DNA of 64,000 nt from Gelatoporia subvermispora B (lineage: Eukaryota > Basidiomycota > Agaricomycetes > Polyporales > Gelatoporiaceae). Positions 22,339 through 33,754 of this stretch are shown in pieces; within the stretch, counting starts at the first letter, position 1; every line of letters begins with the position of its first letter. The stretch lies in the NCBI GenBank assembly GCA_000320605.2, contig KB445824.1, forward strand, positions 20,001-84,000. The letters run 5' to 3'. The notes beneath the pieces were generated by a model. That model ran no database searches. It was not told where the DNA came from and saw nothing but the letters and a program-made list of their open reading frames with translations. The position numbers and the translations under genes are program-made.

Positions 22339-24234
22339 ATGTCCATCGTTCCGAGCCAAAGCACTCTCAACGGTACATTTGGGGCGTGTCTATTGGGTAT
22401 GCTTGTCATCCATCAGAATGTAAATGTTATCATCTAACTACACTTTTTTCAATAGGTCTTGTTGGAGCTGCAATGTGAGGATGACTGCTCAATGGTCTCC
22501 GCTGTTGCAATAACCCAGCCCCACTATCAGCCTGTACGGAATCACGAACATCCAGACCTATATTTATTTCAGACGCTACCCAAATGACCGGATCATTCTG
22601 AAAATGCTGTACGTGTCCAGTTATGAAGTTGTTGCATTGCATTGTAGTAACCGTCCACTAAGTTCGCGGTAGGTGGCTATACTTTGGTGCGACCATTGTG
22701 ACCCGAGAATTGCGAACTCTGAATAGAGACTTTCCAAGGATCCTGGATACCGTACATCAAGCACTGACGACTCATAGTGTATATACTACAATGGTAACAA
22801 GATGGGGAAGCCCTGATGCATTTGGATCTGTTCTTTGGTGAGTGTTGTCGAACATTGTAATGAGACCTGCTTTTCGAAATCGTTCCACAGGAGTCTAGTG
22901 GTAAGTATGATGATGTTTTCGAAACTTCATAGTCATTGATATGTGAAATGTGGTTATAGGCCAGTGTTCAGGTAACAGTAAATCGCATTCAAAACGGATA
23001 TCATGTGTCTCAATTGCTTTCACACCGAATAATAGAGTGTGAACGATATACTGGTCAGAGCGTGAGTTATAGCAAGGTATCGTCACTCGCTGCAGGTCTA
23101 GAAACTATTATTACCCCAGTATCTTTGCACGCAGGCTCTGGAATTGTATGTCTAGCATTTCTTTCACAACTATTACTAGCTTATTGGGCAGTCAGTGGGA
23201 GGAGATACTGCGTGATTACACCTCAGGTCATTGGGATTATTATCAGCCTCAGTATGTAACACTTCCGAAGTATCTCTGCTAATTGGAATGACCATGTTAA
23301 GGTCCAGTTAGCGGCGTAGGTATGCGTATAACTACATTCTCATGCTGTCAGTCACCGGCACCCTCGCTGTTCAGTTTTTACAGTACAGGCGTAAGTAAGC
23401 CACATTGCGCCCTGTGAATCACGCAGTAAAATGTACATGTCCAGGATTCCTCTGCGCAGTTTTGCTGAATTCACTACTGTCGAAGCAAGTGTAATTCGTC
23501 TTATTCATAGCAATGTGTTACTGATGCTGCGGTGCAGTGGGGTGTCTACGTGGGCCTCGGTGTTAGCGTAGTAGCCGACCTCTGGCTTACAGGCTCACTG
23601 GTGATCATACTCCACAAGCGTCGCACCAGATTCCGACAGTTCGTGTCCCCACGATGAGGTTCTCTGACTAAAAGCTGACAAAGGGTTCGGATGCAGCACC
23701 GACTCTATGTTGCGTATGCTGACGATGTATTGTGTGAACTGCGCCGCAATCACTAGGTGGATCTCTTAGTATTCTATCTCGAAGATGCACAGCTAACGCC
23801 ATGATCAGTACTTGCGAAGTGGTCTTGCTCATCACAGTCAGTTGAGTATTGCGATCCTAATGAGATAGCATTCATACCACCATTGCGCTTATAGACTTCT
23901 ACCATGCCCAACAATCTCATCTATTATCCTTTCCTCATGTGTATACCGAAGCGTAGGTTATTTTCCATTCAATGGCAAGAACCGGGACTTACCAAGGCCT
24001 CATGCTCGAATAATGCACTGCGCAGTGTTTCTGAACTCGCTATTGGCATTTATAAATGCGAGGCAGGACTTGCGAGAGATCAGTAGCTCCCCAGGTGATC
24101 TGATCTCAGCTCCTCTCTCAAGAACGGGGGCCGCAAGCTGGCCAGCTGGACTTGGAGCCGCTGGTAATGAGGTCGGTGATGTCACAATATTTCACGCCCA
24201 ACAGGCTCTTAGTTCGGTCTCCAGGGCACCTTGA
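22339..24234 (+). CDS. DUF6534-type multi-pass membrane protein
   Basis: Belongs to the basidiomycete membrane family with about seven spans and a C-terminal DUF6534 region (assignment from memory; function unknown). Many short exons can be joined: LNGTFGACLLGLVGAA (22339 on), then LYGITNIQTYIYFRRYPNDR, ILDTVHQALTTHSVYTTMVTRW, SVNDILVRAIFARRLW, FSGRRYCVITPQ, FAEFTTVEA, WGVYVGLGVSVVADLWLTG with LHKRRTRFRQ, TDSMLRMLTMYCVN, and the last exon pair NNLIYYPFLMCIPK with LFLNSLLAFINARQDLRE. Motif order and spacing fit the family over the whole length, so the gene is probably intact, with roughly twelve introns of 50-60 bp. Some small exons in 23.3-23.5 kb and one at about 22.65 kb are uncertain. The tail is Ser/Ala/Gly-rich. 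Confidence 0.7.
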
Positions 24235-24678
24235 TTGACGTTCAGAAGCAAATCGAGACTCACCCAGACGCGCATACGGAGATCACAGACTGCGAGTCTC
24301 ACGCTGGGAGAGATAATTCTAGGAGGAGTATGGCTTGAGTCCCCTCATTACTGTGCTACCTCCGCAACCATTCACGCGCCAAACTGAAACGAGATGGCTA
24401 TACGTATTACATCCTGTGTGTGTTTGGCCCGCCCACGCCACGACGCGCAAAGCCAGAGACCAACGAAAACCGTATGTCTTACAGAGTTTGCATGGTTTAT
24501 GATTATACTGTATATTCTACACGAGCCCTTATAGTACAGGGTGCACATACGACGAAGTCGATTTTGGATGCATGGCACAAAATATCCAATGGCAGTCCGA
24601 TCGACAGCACAAAACACTAAACAATATCCATTCGCAACAAAGCAGTCTATACCTGCGTCTCAGGCACCTACGTTAATT
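24235..24678. other. Spacer, no gene seen
   Basis: About 440 bp between two convergent genes; it holds their 3' flanks only. Confidence 0.45.
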
Positions 24679-26912
24679 TCATGCCAGTACCTCTTCCCAT
24701 TCGTCCGTCGCACCGTCCTTCGCCTCACCATCATGGGCATCTTCGTGCCGGATCACCTCCACCTCATCTCCGTCCTCGTCCTCATCCTCATCCACGTCCT
24801 CGACGAAGCTCCTACGCGACCGCATCGCAGGGGTGCTCGGGAGGGCTCTGTGCGAGAGGGATTGGGATGGTAATGTGCTGAGGAAGGCTGGGGTCTCCGG
24901 GAGTGGTGAAGCAGGCACAGGCAGCGAGGATAACGAGGACGGGTCGAGGTGCTCGTTGATGGTAGAATCTGTTGGCTCGGGTGTGGAGGCAGAGGGCGAT
25001 GGGGAAGATGGAGCGGCAATATCGGTGGGCGTGCTGACGTCGGTAGGGAGAGAAGCAGGGTCGAGGAGATCCTCGGTAGGGGCGGTCCGCTCCTGAACAT
25101 CTGACAGCACCTCAGGTGAGGCCGCACTCTCCATGGAAAATGAGTCGGTGTGCGCGCCGTCGGTTGCAGTTGTGCCGGAGTCTACGGAGGAAGGTTGCTC
25201 GGTATTGATGGTGGTCAGATCCGAGGGAGTCGGAGGCTCGGGTGCATCAGGCGAAGAGTCTGAGTTGGCCGCCGGGTGCTCCGGTTCGAGGGTAGATAAG
25301 GCATCCTCTACAGCCTCTGTGGTGGGCTGAACTTCTTCCACGACCGGAATAGGTGCCAGTTCATCGGCGGTCCTCTCTATGACGGCGTCAGCTCCCGATT
25401 CCTGCGCATTCTCTTCCAGAACGGCTCCTCCGTCCACCTGGGCGGCCGCAGGCACGGCCGCATCCTGCACTAAAGCAGCATCTTCAACCGTCTTCTCGTC
25501 CTCCGCTCGTGCCTGCTCCGCACGTTCGCGCGACTCCTCCACGCGCCGCCTCACTTCCCCAATCGCGTTCTCGACCATACGCACGACCTCCCTGCGGCGA
25601 CCGCGCACTGCCGCATCGCCCGCACTCGCAACCGCGTCAAGCCGCACGAGGAGCGCGTCTAGCGCGTGCGTGTGCGCATGCACAGGCGTGTTTGCGGGGG
25701 TATACAGCAGGCCGAGGTCGTTCTCCGAGTGGGATGAGTGCACGGACAAGGTATCGGAATCAGAGGAGGATTCGAAGTCGAGGTGAGAGGGAAGGATAAA
25801 TTGGGCTTCAAGAGCGTGGAGCGCGGACTCGATGGCGGCAATCTCGCTGAGGGATGTGTGCCTTGCGCGCCGTGTACGGATGAAGGCGCGCACATGGGCG
25901 GCGGCGCGGGGCGAGAGGGCCGGCGTGCGGTGGAGTGGCGGGGCCTGAGCGCTGGCAGTTGAGGGCTGCGAACCCGAAGTAGTCGCTGATTCGGGTTCCG
26001 GCTGGGGATCGCATAAGCAAGTGTCCTGAGAAAAGGGCACGGGTGAATATACCTTAGAGGCTCCGGTAGGCAATCCAGATGAGGACGCAGACGCAGGCTT
26101 TACGTCATCGTGGGTCGTCCCAGAGGTGGATGGGCCGTTGGTCGCAGTCGTGGAAGTCCCAAAGACCTGGTTGAAGACATTCTCGAGGATCGCTTTGATT
26201 TCCGGGTCGGCCTCAGCGCGGAAGCGGTTCTGCAGAATGTCGTCCAAGGACGTGGGCGCTGCATGCGGCCGGGTACTATTGGAGCCTTCAGGGACAATGC
26301 GGTCCACGACCTTGCCCTTGCCTTTGACATCGACGGCCTTAGGAGGGACACTGACTATGGGAGATGGGCGCTGGAGGTTGCGCGTCTGTACATGCATAGA
26401 TGTTAATGAAAGGCATTCATAATCATATCGGACAGACAAACCTTTGGCATTTCCCCGTGCACGAGTCTGAGACCGAGGGCAGACAGGAAGTCTTCTTCGA
26501 GTTGAGCATCCCTAGCAAGTGCATATCGTTCGCGTTCCTGCGCGGCGTAGGCAATACGGCGGCGCTCCTGTTCGTGCGCAAGCTGACGGCGGTACGCTTG
26601 TTCTTTGGCCTGTCGAGCGGAATACATCCGATCATAATATGTCTCCAAAACATCAAGCATCGCCTGTTGTTCGAGGGCTTCGAGCGCGGCCTGGCGCCTG
26701 CGCTGCTGCTCGAGCTGTTGGCGCCGGAGCTCCTGCTGGTGGTGCCTGCGCATGGCTTCTGCACGAGCGCGAGATACTGCGCGGTCGTAGGCAGCTTGCT
26801 GAGCATAGTACTCGAAAGAGTCGACATAGCCATGGGAGACGGAGCTCATAGGGACAGAGGGGAAGCTCGTCCAGCCGAGGTGTAAAGCAGGGGTCGGGGA
26901 GACGACGAGCAT
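24679..26912 (-). CDS. BAG-domain co-chaperone-like protein with N-terminal coiled coil
   Basis: BAG domains bind the Hsp70 ATPase domain and promote nucleotide exchange. Three exons on the minus strand, 26912-26442, 26385-26053 and 26001-24679, give 708 residues; the second intron (26002-26052) is in frame and could be retained. The N-terminal 100 residues are a Gln/Arg-rich coiled coil (EAMRRHHQQELRRQQLEQQR). A BAG-like helix bundle follows the middle region: HALDALLVRLDAVASAGD then VRGRRREVVRMVENAIGEVRRRVEE. The C-terminal 280 residues are acidic, Ser/Pro/Thr-rich and probably disordered, ending in an Asp/Glu cluster (DVDEDEDEDGDEVEV). The frame starts at a TTG at 26918; the ATG at 26912 is the likely start. 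Overlapping plus-strand ORFs are composition shadows. Confidence 0.75.
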
Positions 26913-28277
26913 TGACAACTAGGACTTGATTTGTTGAGTGGAGGGTGTTTCTGAAAGAGGTAGTGAAGAGGGGAGACCGCCATGATCTTGCTCTTTATAG
27001 GACAGCGGGAGTCGGACAGAGCGACGCGCGTCCCGATGCTGATTATGCGCAGCGACGCGCGTACATCGGTGACAAAGACGACCAGTGAATACGCCGACCA
27101 TCCTGGATGTCGTGGACGAGGCGCGTACGTTGCAGAGTCCGCTAGAAAGACGAGGAGGAGACCAGCTGAGTCGCGTAGTCGCCCGAAGTTTCCAGAACAA
27201 ACAGGTCACGTGCCACAAAACTAGAACACCGAAGCCGACTTGAGGTGTGAGCTGGGTGCGCAGCTTCACTTCTGTCGGGGAGCATCGTTGGCGCCTTGGC
27301 GTTGCAAGAGCTTTGTGTGCATTGTTACATGTGGTAGAATGAAACCGCCTGGAATCCGACAACACTATCGCGAAGACGGCAGTGAAGGAGAAGCAAGCCA
27401 TTCTGGAGAGATCCTAGTGGAGTACCGTAGAAGCCCCTGTAAGCGTGACATCTGTTACGCTGCGCAGAATGCAGACAAGTACAATATCGGCAGTTGCATT
27501 GACGACCAGAGATAAGCAAACAGCGAAGAGTCGGGCGAGAACTGGAGTCTGAGCCATTGAAGATACAGTGCATATCATGAGAAATACGTGTCACAGAGCC
27601 TAAGTCAGAACATTGCATAGAATCTGAGATGACTTGATCACTGGTCCCTAGTTCTGAGGTATTGTATTCTCGGTAACACGGAAAGAAAGGCCGGTTGTCC
27701 CAGTTCGGTTCGTGCAAGCGAGTGTGGTATGTTGAGCAAGCGTCAGTACCTCTGGAGAAGCTATCCCAGTGGATCCTCCGTTAATTCTTGCGTTGAACGT
27801 TGAAAGGAACGCGAGAGCGATCATGCTTGCTAATAGCAGTGAGAGGAAGAAACTGAAAGCCTCACGAAAAAGTTACGGCTCGCGACGCGCTCAGCGGAAG
27901 CAGCTGTCACGTAACGGCTGACGCATCACGTGCCCTCTCGAGCCGTATTTCGTACAACTTAGTGTGTTCTCTCTGGGACTGATTTCAGAGTTTTCTTTCG
28001 ACATCGAAGATATTATATACGGGCTGTACAAATGTGTCGCTGAATTTTGGGCTTTATAGAGGTAGTATTGTAAGAATCGCGACGCGTCACGCACAGAGTC
28101 ACGTTGTGACGTGACAGAGTCAGAGCGGAGTGCGGAGCACCGGGGAAGGGAAGCTTTCGTGCGACCTATTCCTGTTGGCATCGTCTCATAAAGAAGCAGC
28201 TTGCTCCTCGTTTCAGCCTTAAACTTATCCAAAGCCTTACAACATCTCGTAAACATCCTCTCCACGAACAAATCGAC
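26913..28277. other. Intergenic region, no gene seen
   Basis: About 1.4 kb between divergent genes (BAG protein to the left, deaminase to the right); it should contain both promoters. Short ORFs only. Confidence 0.45.
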
Positions 28278-29324
28278 ATGAACAAGACGAACTTTTACTT
28301 GTCGCAGTGTGCGGAGGCGGCGTCGAAGAGCCAGATGTGTTACACGCTCGGTGCCGTGATGGTCAAGGGCGGGAAGGTCATATCCTCGGGACACAACCAC
28401 CACAGACCGCACTATGACGGCGCGGAGCTCCGTACGCACGGGCACCGCAAGGTGGCGCGCATTTTCACATATCGCAGTACTGTCACTGACGGCTCCGTCT
28501 TATAATCACCGCATCGACGCGCGTATCTCCTATGCAGCCAGTCTCGATGCACGCGGAGATGCATGCGATCTTCAATCTCACGGGCATGTCCCCGTCGTTC
28601 AAGAAGCAGGTTCAAGGGACCGAGCCGCGCGTTTCAGGGCGCACATGCGTCCGCGACGCACCACCAGACACAGCAAAACGAACAAAAGGGACAAAAGGGA
28701 GCGCCGGCTCTGAGTGCTGCGCCTCAGAGCCCGGGTTCCCCTCCTCCTTCGGCCTCGCGCAGGAATCCGCGCTATACGAAGAACAAGAACAAACGTGGGC
28801 GCACTGGGCGTCCGGCCCAGAGCCCCGCGCCAAGCTCCTCGTCCAGTAGCTCGCCCGACCGCGCCCAGAGCCGGAGCGTCAGCCCGTGCAGGGAGTCCGG
28901 TAGTGGTAGCAGAACTGGTAGCGGCAGCGGGAAGGGTGGTGGTGGTGGGAAGCAGGACAAGGGCGCAGGGGCGGCGGCGGGGCAGGGGCAGGGGCAAGGG
29001 CCGGGAGAAAAGGGCTGGGCGGTGCGACGGCGCTCGCCCCGTGCCAACGGGGCGGACCTATACGTGGCCCGGTTCACGAAGAACGGCGTGGGCGGCGCTG
29101 CGCCATGCTGGCGCTGCCTTGCGTGGTGCCGCTGGGCGGGTGTCAAGCGCGTGTTCCATTGGAACGGCGAGCTCGGCCGCTTCGAGGTCATCAAAGTCAA
29201 CAGCGCCCAGGGCGCGATGTACGAGACGCATGCGGACTTTCGTCTCTTTGCAGGGCTGGTGAGTTGGTGTGGTTTCAATTTGCATACCGAGTGGGTGCTG
29301 AAAACTCGTTGACAGGGGTGGTGA
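28278..29324 (+). CDS. Cytidine/dCMP deaminase-fold protein with low-complexity insert and a frame break
   Basis: The zinc-binding marks of the deaminase fold are both present: the HAE motif (VSMHAEMHAIF, exon from 28538) and the PCxxC motif (AAPCWRCLAWC, about 29104-29136), followed by GVKRVFHWN. Exon 1 is 28278-28451 (MNKTNFYLSQCAEAASKSQM, KVISSGHNHH). HAE and PCWRC are separated by about 170 residues, much of it Ser/Arg/Gly/Gln-rich, whereas the usual spacing is 25-35. HAE and PCWRC are also in different frames: either a 28-nt intron (28610-28637, which would be unusually short) or one extra base in the GGG at 28637-28639. A last intron 29259-29315 would end the protein as LGW. With the short intron the chain has 291 residues. 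Substrate unknown: free nucleotide, RNA or none. Confidence 0.6.
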
Positions 29325-30075
29325 GCAGCTGGCACACGCGCGCTAGTCGTAATGTATTCTAGTATTCCATTCAGCTATGTTCGGATGTCTCGTTGTGCCC
29401 TTGTGATACCCAGTCTATCAATGACCGCCTGCTCCACCCCCGAAAACTGCTCTGCCTCCGAAACCTGTAGGCGTCAGGGTACTGATGTCGGGGAATACAG
29501 ACACAAGACACTAACCCCGTCGTTAGGCTGGTTCAGTAGCCTTCTGACATTCTCATGTGTCTGACATGTCCTTCATCTTTCGTGCAGCGCCATGTTCTTG
29601 CTTGACTAGGCAACATGCACTAACAAATCTGTCCGTTCCTAGGAATTGACCAACTTCGAGTACGTTCGGGCTTCCTTATCCTCGAAGATCGACCTGAAAT
29701 GCCTACCACCAATTCGAGAGGATCGATATACATATATTGGATAAACGGTGCAGCATGGAACAGCCCCTATATCTATATCTCCAGGTATCAACGGGTCTCG
29801 CAAAATGTCTTCGTGAATACGTTGCATAGCATATCGAAAAGACATGATACGGTTTATTCAGTTTCTTATCAAGGTTTGCTATATGAAGCCAGGCTTGAGA
29901 ACAAGGTGTCACGCAGATGCCTCGTGAGCGAACCTGCTCTTCTATCCGGAAAAGCGTGTGTGTTGTAAGGAGCTTCACTGCCAACGATGTCCGGTACATA
30001 ATATGCTGCGGTCCGTAACGTTGCGCCGCGTGCATACCATCCAGAACCCAGGACCAAAGCCATTTATCAGTTATC
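29325..30075. other. Spacer, no gene seen
   Basis: About 750 bp between two plus-strand genes. Short ORFs only, none with motifs. Confidence 0.4.
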
Positions 30076-30807
30076 ATGTCGACTAGTGCTGACTCTCCGG
30101 ATGTACCTGCGGACAGTGAGTCATTAGACATTCTCTGGTAGCCTAACGCTGAAGCGGTTACAAGATATCAGGCCCTTGGTAGTCAAGGCAGCAAAAAAGG
30201 ATCGAGTGTATGCCGTTACATGTGGCAGGGTGCCAGGAGTCTATTCGTCTTGGTATGACTGCCATATAGACTCATTCGACCGACCAAGGCTGACAACTTC
30301 ATAGGGGAAGAGCTGGAGCCCAGGTAACCGGATTTCCTGGGAACATACTCAAAGGTTATGCGACGGAAGAGGAAGCACGTCGAGCATTTGAGAGAGCAGT
30401 GGCTCGTGGAGCAGTATACTCGGAGCCTTTCAAAAGAGCTCGCAGCATCATCAAGGCAGAAGGTAGGTTGCATGTTATCGTGGCCTGGAGTCCGATTCGA
30501 CTTCTCACGAGCAGGTCAATGGTCAGAGATGCGTACGAATGTTGACGATGAGAGCATCCACACTCACGTACGGGATGCACCGTGTATCGTCGTATTTCGC
30601 GGACTGAAAACGGGAGTTTTTGATGACTGGTCAGTCGCGAATACAATTTCGAGAATTGCTCGTTCACTCAGTGTCGCTTTCAGGCTGGACTGTGCAGAGC
30701 TGGTCGTTGCAGTGAGAGGTGCGATTTTCAAGGGATATCATACTCGGGAAGTCGGGGAGAGAATATACGAGGAAGCAATCCAGAACGGCGATATACTTAG
30801 CCCATAG
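30076..30807 (+). CDS. Protein with two tandem RNase H1 N-terminal (viroplasmin-like) domains
   Basis: Five exons keep phase: 30076-30115, 30165-30252, 30305-30462, 30515-30629, 30684-30807, giving 174 residues. Two copies of the small RNase H1 N-terminal fold, also called the caulimovirus viroplasmin VI domain, are visible. The first is DRVYAVTCGRVPGVYSSW with QVTGFPGNILKGYATEEEARRAFERA; the second is CIVVFRGLKTGVFDDW with LVVAVRGAIFKGYHTREVGERIYEEA. In each copy an intron falls straight after the W of the GVxxxW motif, in the same phase, pointing to internal duplication. In RNase H1 this domain binds RNA:DNA hybrids or double-stranded RNA. No catalytic RNase H domain is encoded, so a stand-alone nucleic-acid-binding role is likely. 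The use of AG at 30163-30164 as acceptor is inferred from frame. Confidence 0.7.
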
Positions 30808-31143
30808 GACGGCCGCAGGCCACAGCGTGCTTGGTGAATTATGTAGTCACGTCAAGGGCGTGGTCCGGCGGATTAATGACTGCAGACTGATGCTCATATG
30901 TCGGCGTTCTCATAATACATTTCATAAAGCTTCGACGCGACGTCAGACGTGATACTAGTGTTTGAGTGGCATCCAGAACCACGCGCTGACGTCCAGTTCG
31001 ACTGTGCGGCAAAATCGATCAGGCATCACACATATCAGATATAAGATACCAATACATTGTGTGCGTAGTACATGAGCCACCAATACATTGTGTGCGTAGT
31101 ACATGAGCCACGTTTACGCTCTGAGTAAGAGCGTTGCTCATGA
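30808..31143. other. Spacer with a 31-bp tandem duplication
   Basis: Convergent intergenic region. It contains the perfect two-copy repeat listed separately; otherwise nothing seen. Confidence 0.5.
31049..31110. repeat. Perfect tandem duplication of 31 bp
   Basis: Two identical 31-bp units, 31049-31079 and 31080-31110, beginning CCAATACATTGTGTGCG. Identity of both units suggests a recent slippage event or a collapsed or extended assembly repeat. It lies 30 bp downstream of the stop of the WD40 gene. Confidence 0.85.
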
Positions 31144-32423
31144 TTATGCCCCCACTTCCCATACACGAACCGTGTGATCGTCTGAAGCAGATACAACCCG
31201 AGCCCCGGACACGGAGAACTTCACGCTATTGATTCTCTCGGTATGTCCTACGAGCTCCGCCGCCATGTAACCCGTCTCCACATGCCACAGCTTCACCGAA
31301 TTGTTCCCTATACCTGCGCACAGCTGCGAGCGATCTGGCGAAACTTTGAACGCAGAGATTGCTTGATCGGTGTCATCCAGAGTATACAGAGTTTCGCCAT
31401 CGGATGAGTTTGAAACCTTGATGCATCCATCGTCCAATACGGAGACTACGCGCATGTCGTCGATGAAGGAGACGAAGCTGACTGAACACGTTTGTTCCCC
31501 GAGAGACACTAATTCCTCCCCGGTATCCGAGTTCCAGATGCGAACGAATCCGTCGTCAGATCCGGTAATGACCTTCGAGCCATCGAGGGAGAATGATGCG
31601 CAGGTGAAGAGGCCCTCCTGCTCTTCAAGCGACGCAATCATCCTACCTTCAACGACGTCCCAGATATATGCCATGTGATCACCACCTCCAGAGACGAGCT
31701 TGGAAGAGTCCGGCGAGAATTCCGAACAGATTGCAACAGCGGTGTGCTCGCTGAGCACCGCCAGTCGCTCTTTAGTATCTAGGAGCCAAATCTCGATGGA
31801 GAAATCGTCGCAGGCGGATGCAACAAGCCGTCCGTCTGGCGAAAAAGCGGCGGCAGATACGTCTCCCTCGTGCTCCGGTACTACCGTGCGAATAGCACCA
31901 GTTTCGACATTCAAGACAAACACTGAGCCGTCTTCTGACGCAACCAAGAGGCTGGGGCGTGATGGGTGGAACATGAGTTTTGATATCCCGCGATCGCCGT
32001 GTGTGATGTCAATGAGGCATGCGCCAGTTGTGCTATCCCAAACACGGACTACAGCGCCTTCGGATCCCGTCGCGATCCATCTGCCGTCTACAGAGATATC
32101 GCATGCGAGTACGCTGCCTTCGTCGTGCTGGAGGGTGAGCGTTGCCTGGGAAATGATGGCTGAGTGGAGAGTGCCGCCGGGTAATCTCTCGGGACTTGGT
32201 GGTCTCGTATCTGGGTCGCCTTGCGCAGCTTCATCCGGGGATCCGACATGCTGACGGGGTATTGTTCCATACCGGGCTGGTACACTCGCCTCTAGCCCCT
32301 CAATGGATAGTACGCCAACTGTTGGTGATCAGGTTTTTGCGTTGCTACAAGTCAGAGAATATTCTTACGCTGATCTTGATCTACCTCAATGCGAGGCTCA
32401 ATTATCTGTAGCACCAGCGACAT
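31144..32423 (-). CDS. WD40-repeat protein
   Basis: Exon 1 32423-32369 and exon 2 32318-31144 (minus) join in phase to 409 residues; a further 5' exon is possible, since the first ATG (NMSLVLQIIEPRIEVDQDQ) is preceded by open sequence. From about residue 95 the chain is a run of WD-type repeats of 40-43 residues, with repeat ends VRVWDSTTG, IEIWLLDTKE, AYIWDVVEG, VRIWNSDTG, VKLWHVETG and VRVWEVGA, and repeat starts such as DGRLVASA and DGSKVITGSDD. About seven blades can be counted, enough for one closed propeller, a scaffold for protein binding. No NACHT, F-box or kinase domain is attached in what I can see. It lies tail-on behind another minus-strand gene 274 bp away. Confidence 0.85.
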
Positions 32424-32696
32424 GTTTTCGGGCGAATAATTATCCTGCGGCAAGTCAGACCTCGAGTACAGCAAAATGAAACATGCAGCACGTACATCCA
32501 GCCTACACAGAGCACTGACTTGGCCATCATGAGCGATAGCGACTTCGGCGCTGGAGTTCTGACAAGTGACCGCACGTCAGATATCGGCTTCAAGAAGTGA
32601 AGACTACACATACGTTGAGGATGTAGTCTAAGATATCGTCAACAGGATCATGTACCTGCAGTTCAACTTCTTGAGTTCGTTAAGTAAACGAAGAAA

Positions 32697-33754
32697 TCAC
32701 ATGCTTACGTGCGATGGGCCAGGCACGCTCTCGACTTCAACCATTTCTTGCGCCACCTCAGTCGCTGCAGCGGATGCGCCAGAAGTGGGAGGGCCATCGT
32801 CATATGGATCCAGATCTCGAGGTTCTGCAGCTGCTCTGATATCCACCCCTCTCCATACGCGGAAACGTCGAGATCTGACTTTGTAATACATAAGGAATAT
32901 GCACTGATCTGCCTTCGGACCAGGTGGAACTGATGCATAGGAACCAGGGTCAGCGGTGATCAAGTGATCGGCTCCGACGACTGATTGCGTTTCACGTTCA
33001 GGACCAATGCGATATAGATGTCGGGCAGAAACCTCGTTTGAGGCCGATATGTTCAGCGACGCGTTCACCATAGGAAGTCCGAGGTTAAACGTCAGCGACC
33101 CTGAGATCCCACCCTCAGAAAATGCAGCTACTGCCCATCGAGTAGTCTTGACCCAGCCTCGGACGAAGACAATCTCGTTGAGATGCAGATCCCTCCCATA
33201 CGTTTCTCGAGCGAACTCATACCATGCCTCGTGATGTTTGCGCATGTACTGCTCCATCGGGCGACCACTGTGAACCTCCGTCCCGGTAGCCGAGTCTTCG
33301 AGCACCAGGATGGCACCCTTGCCACCCGTGTATGAGAAAGAGCAGCCGCCCGTAGCGACTGGTCTAAGACATACAGTGATATTCAGCTCTGTACAAAGTA
33401 CAACAGAATTATGGCTACTCACACACCGGCTTGTATGCAGACGTCGACCTTTTTCATGTTTTTGCTGTACAACGTCGAACCCGCTGGGAATTCACCGGGT
33501 GATGTATACGCTGCGGAAGTATCAGGCTGGAAAGGTTGATATGATTCGTTGGGACATCCATGTCTTTGCATCGGATCGTCTGCTGAGCGAGTTGCATTAA
33601 ACAGACGGTAGAATCCGCCTCTATGGAAGTATCCAACATCTCCGATCTCGACCTCCTCGGGCGCAGTTGGCTCTGGATGCCACAATGGCATCCCATAACC
33701 TAGATACTGCAGATTTTCGGCATAGACTTTATACGCATGGAACTTATCTGACAT
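32697..33754 (-). CDS. Conserved basidiomycete protein of unknown function
   Basis: Two exons on the minus strand, 33754-33423 and 33363-32697, join in phase (intron 59 bp) to 332 residues. The start is the ATG at 33754 (SDKFHAYKVYAENLQYLGYG); the open frame upstream begins with TTG. The first exon has PLWHPEPTAPEEVEIGDVGY with FHRGGFYRLFNATRSADDP, the second CSFSYTGGKGAILVLED, ETYGRDLHLNEIVFVRGWVKT and TTRWAVAAFSEGG. I recall this layout from many agaricomycete proteins of unknown function, often in large families; no enzyme motif or membrane span is visible. The C-terminal 50 residues are acidic and low complexity. The WD40 gene follows on the same strand. Function not assigned. Confidence 0.75.
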
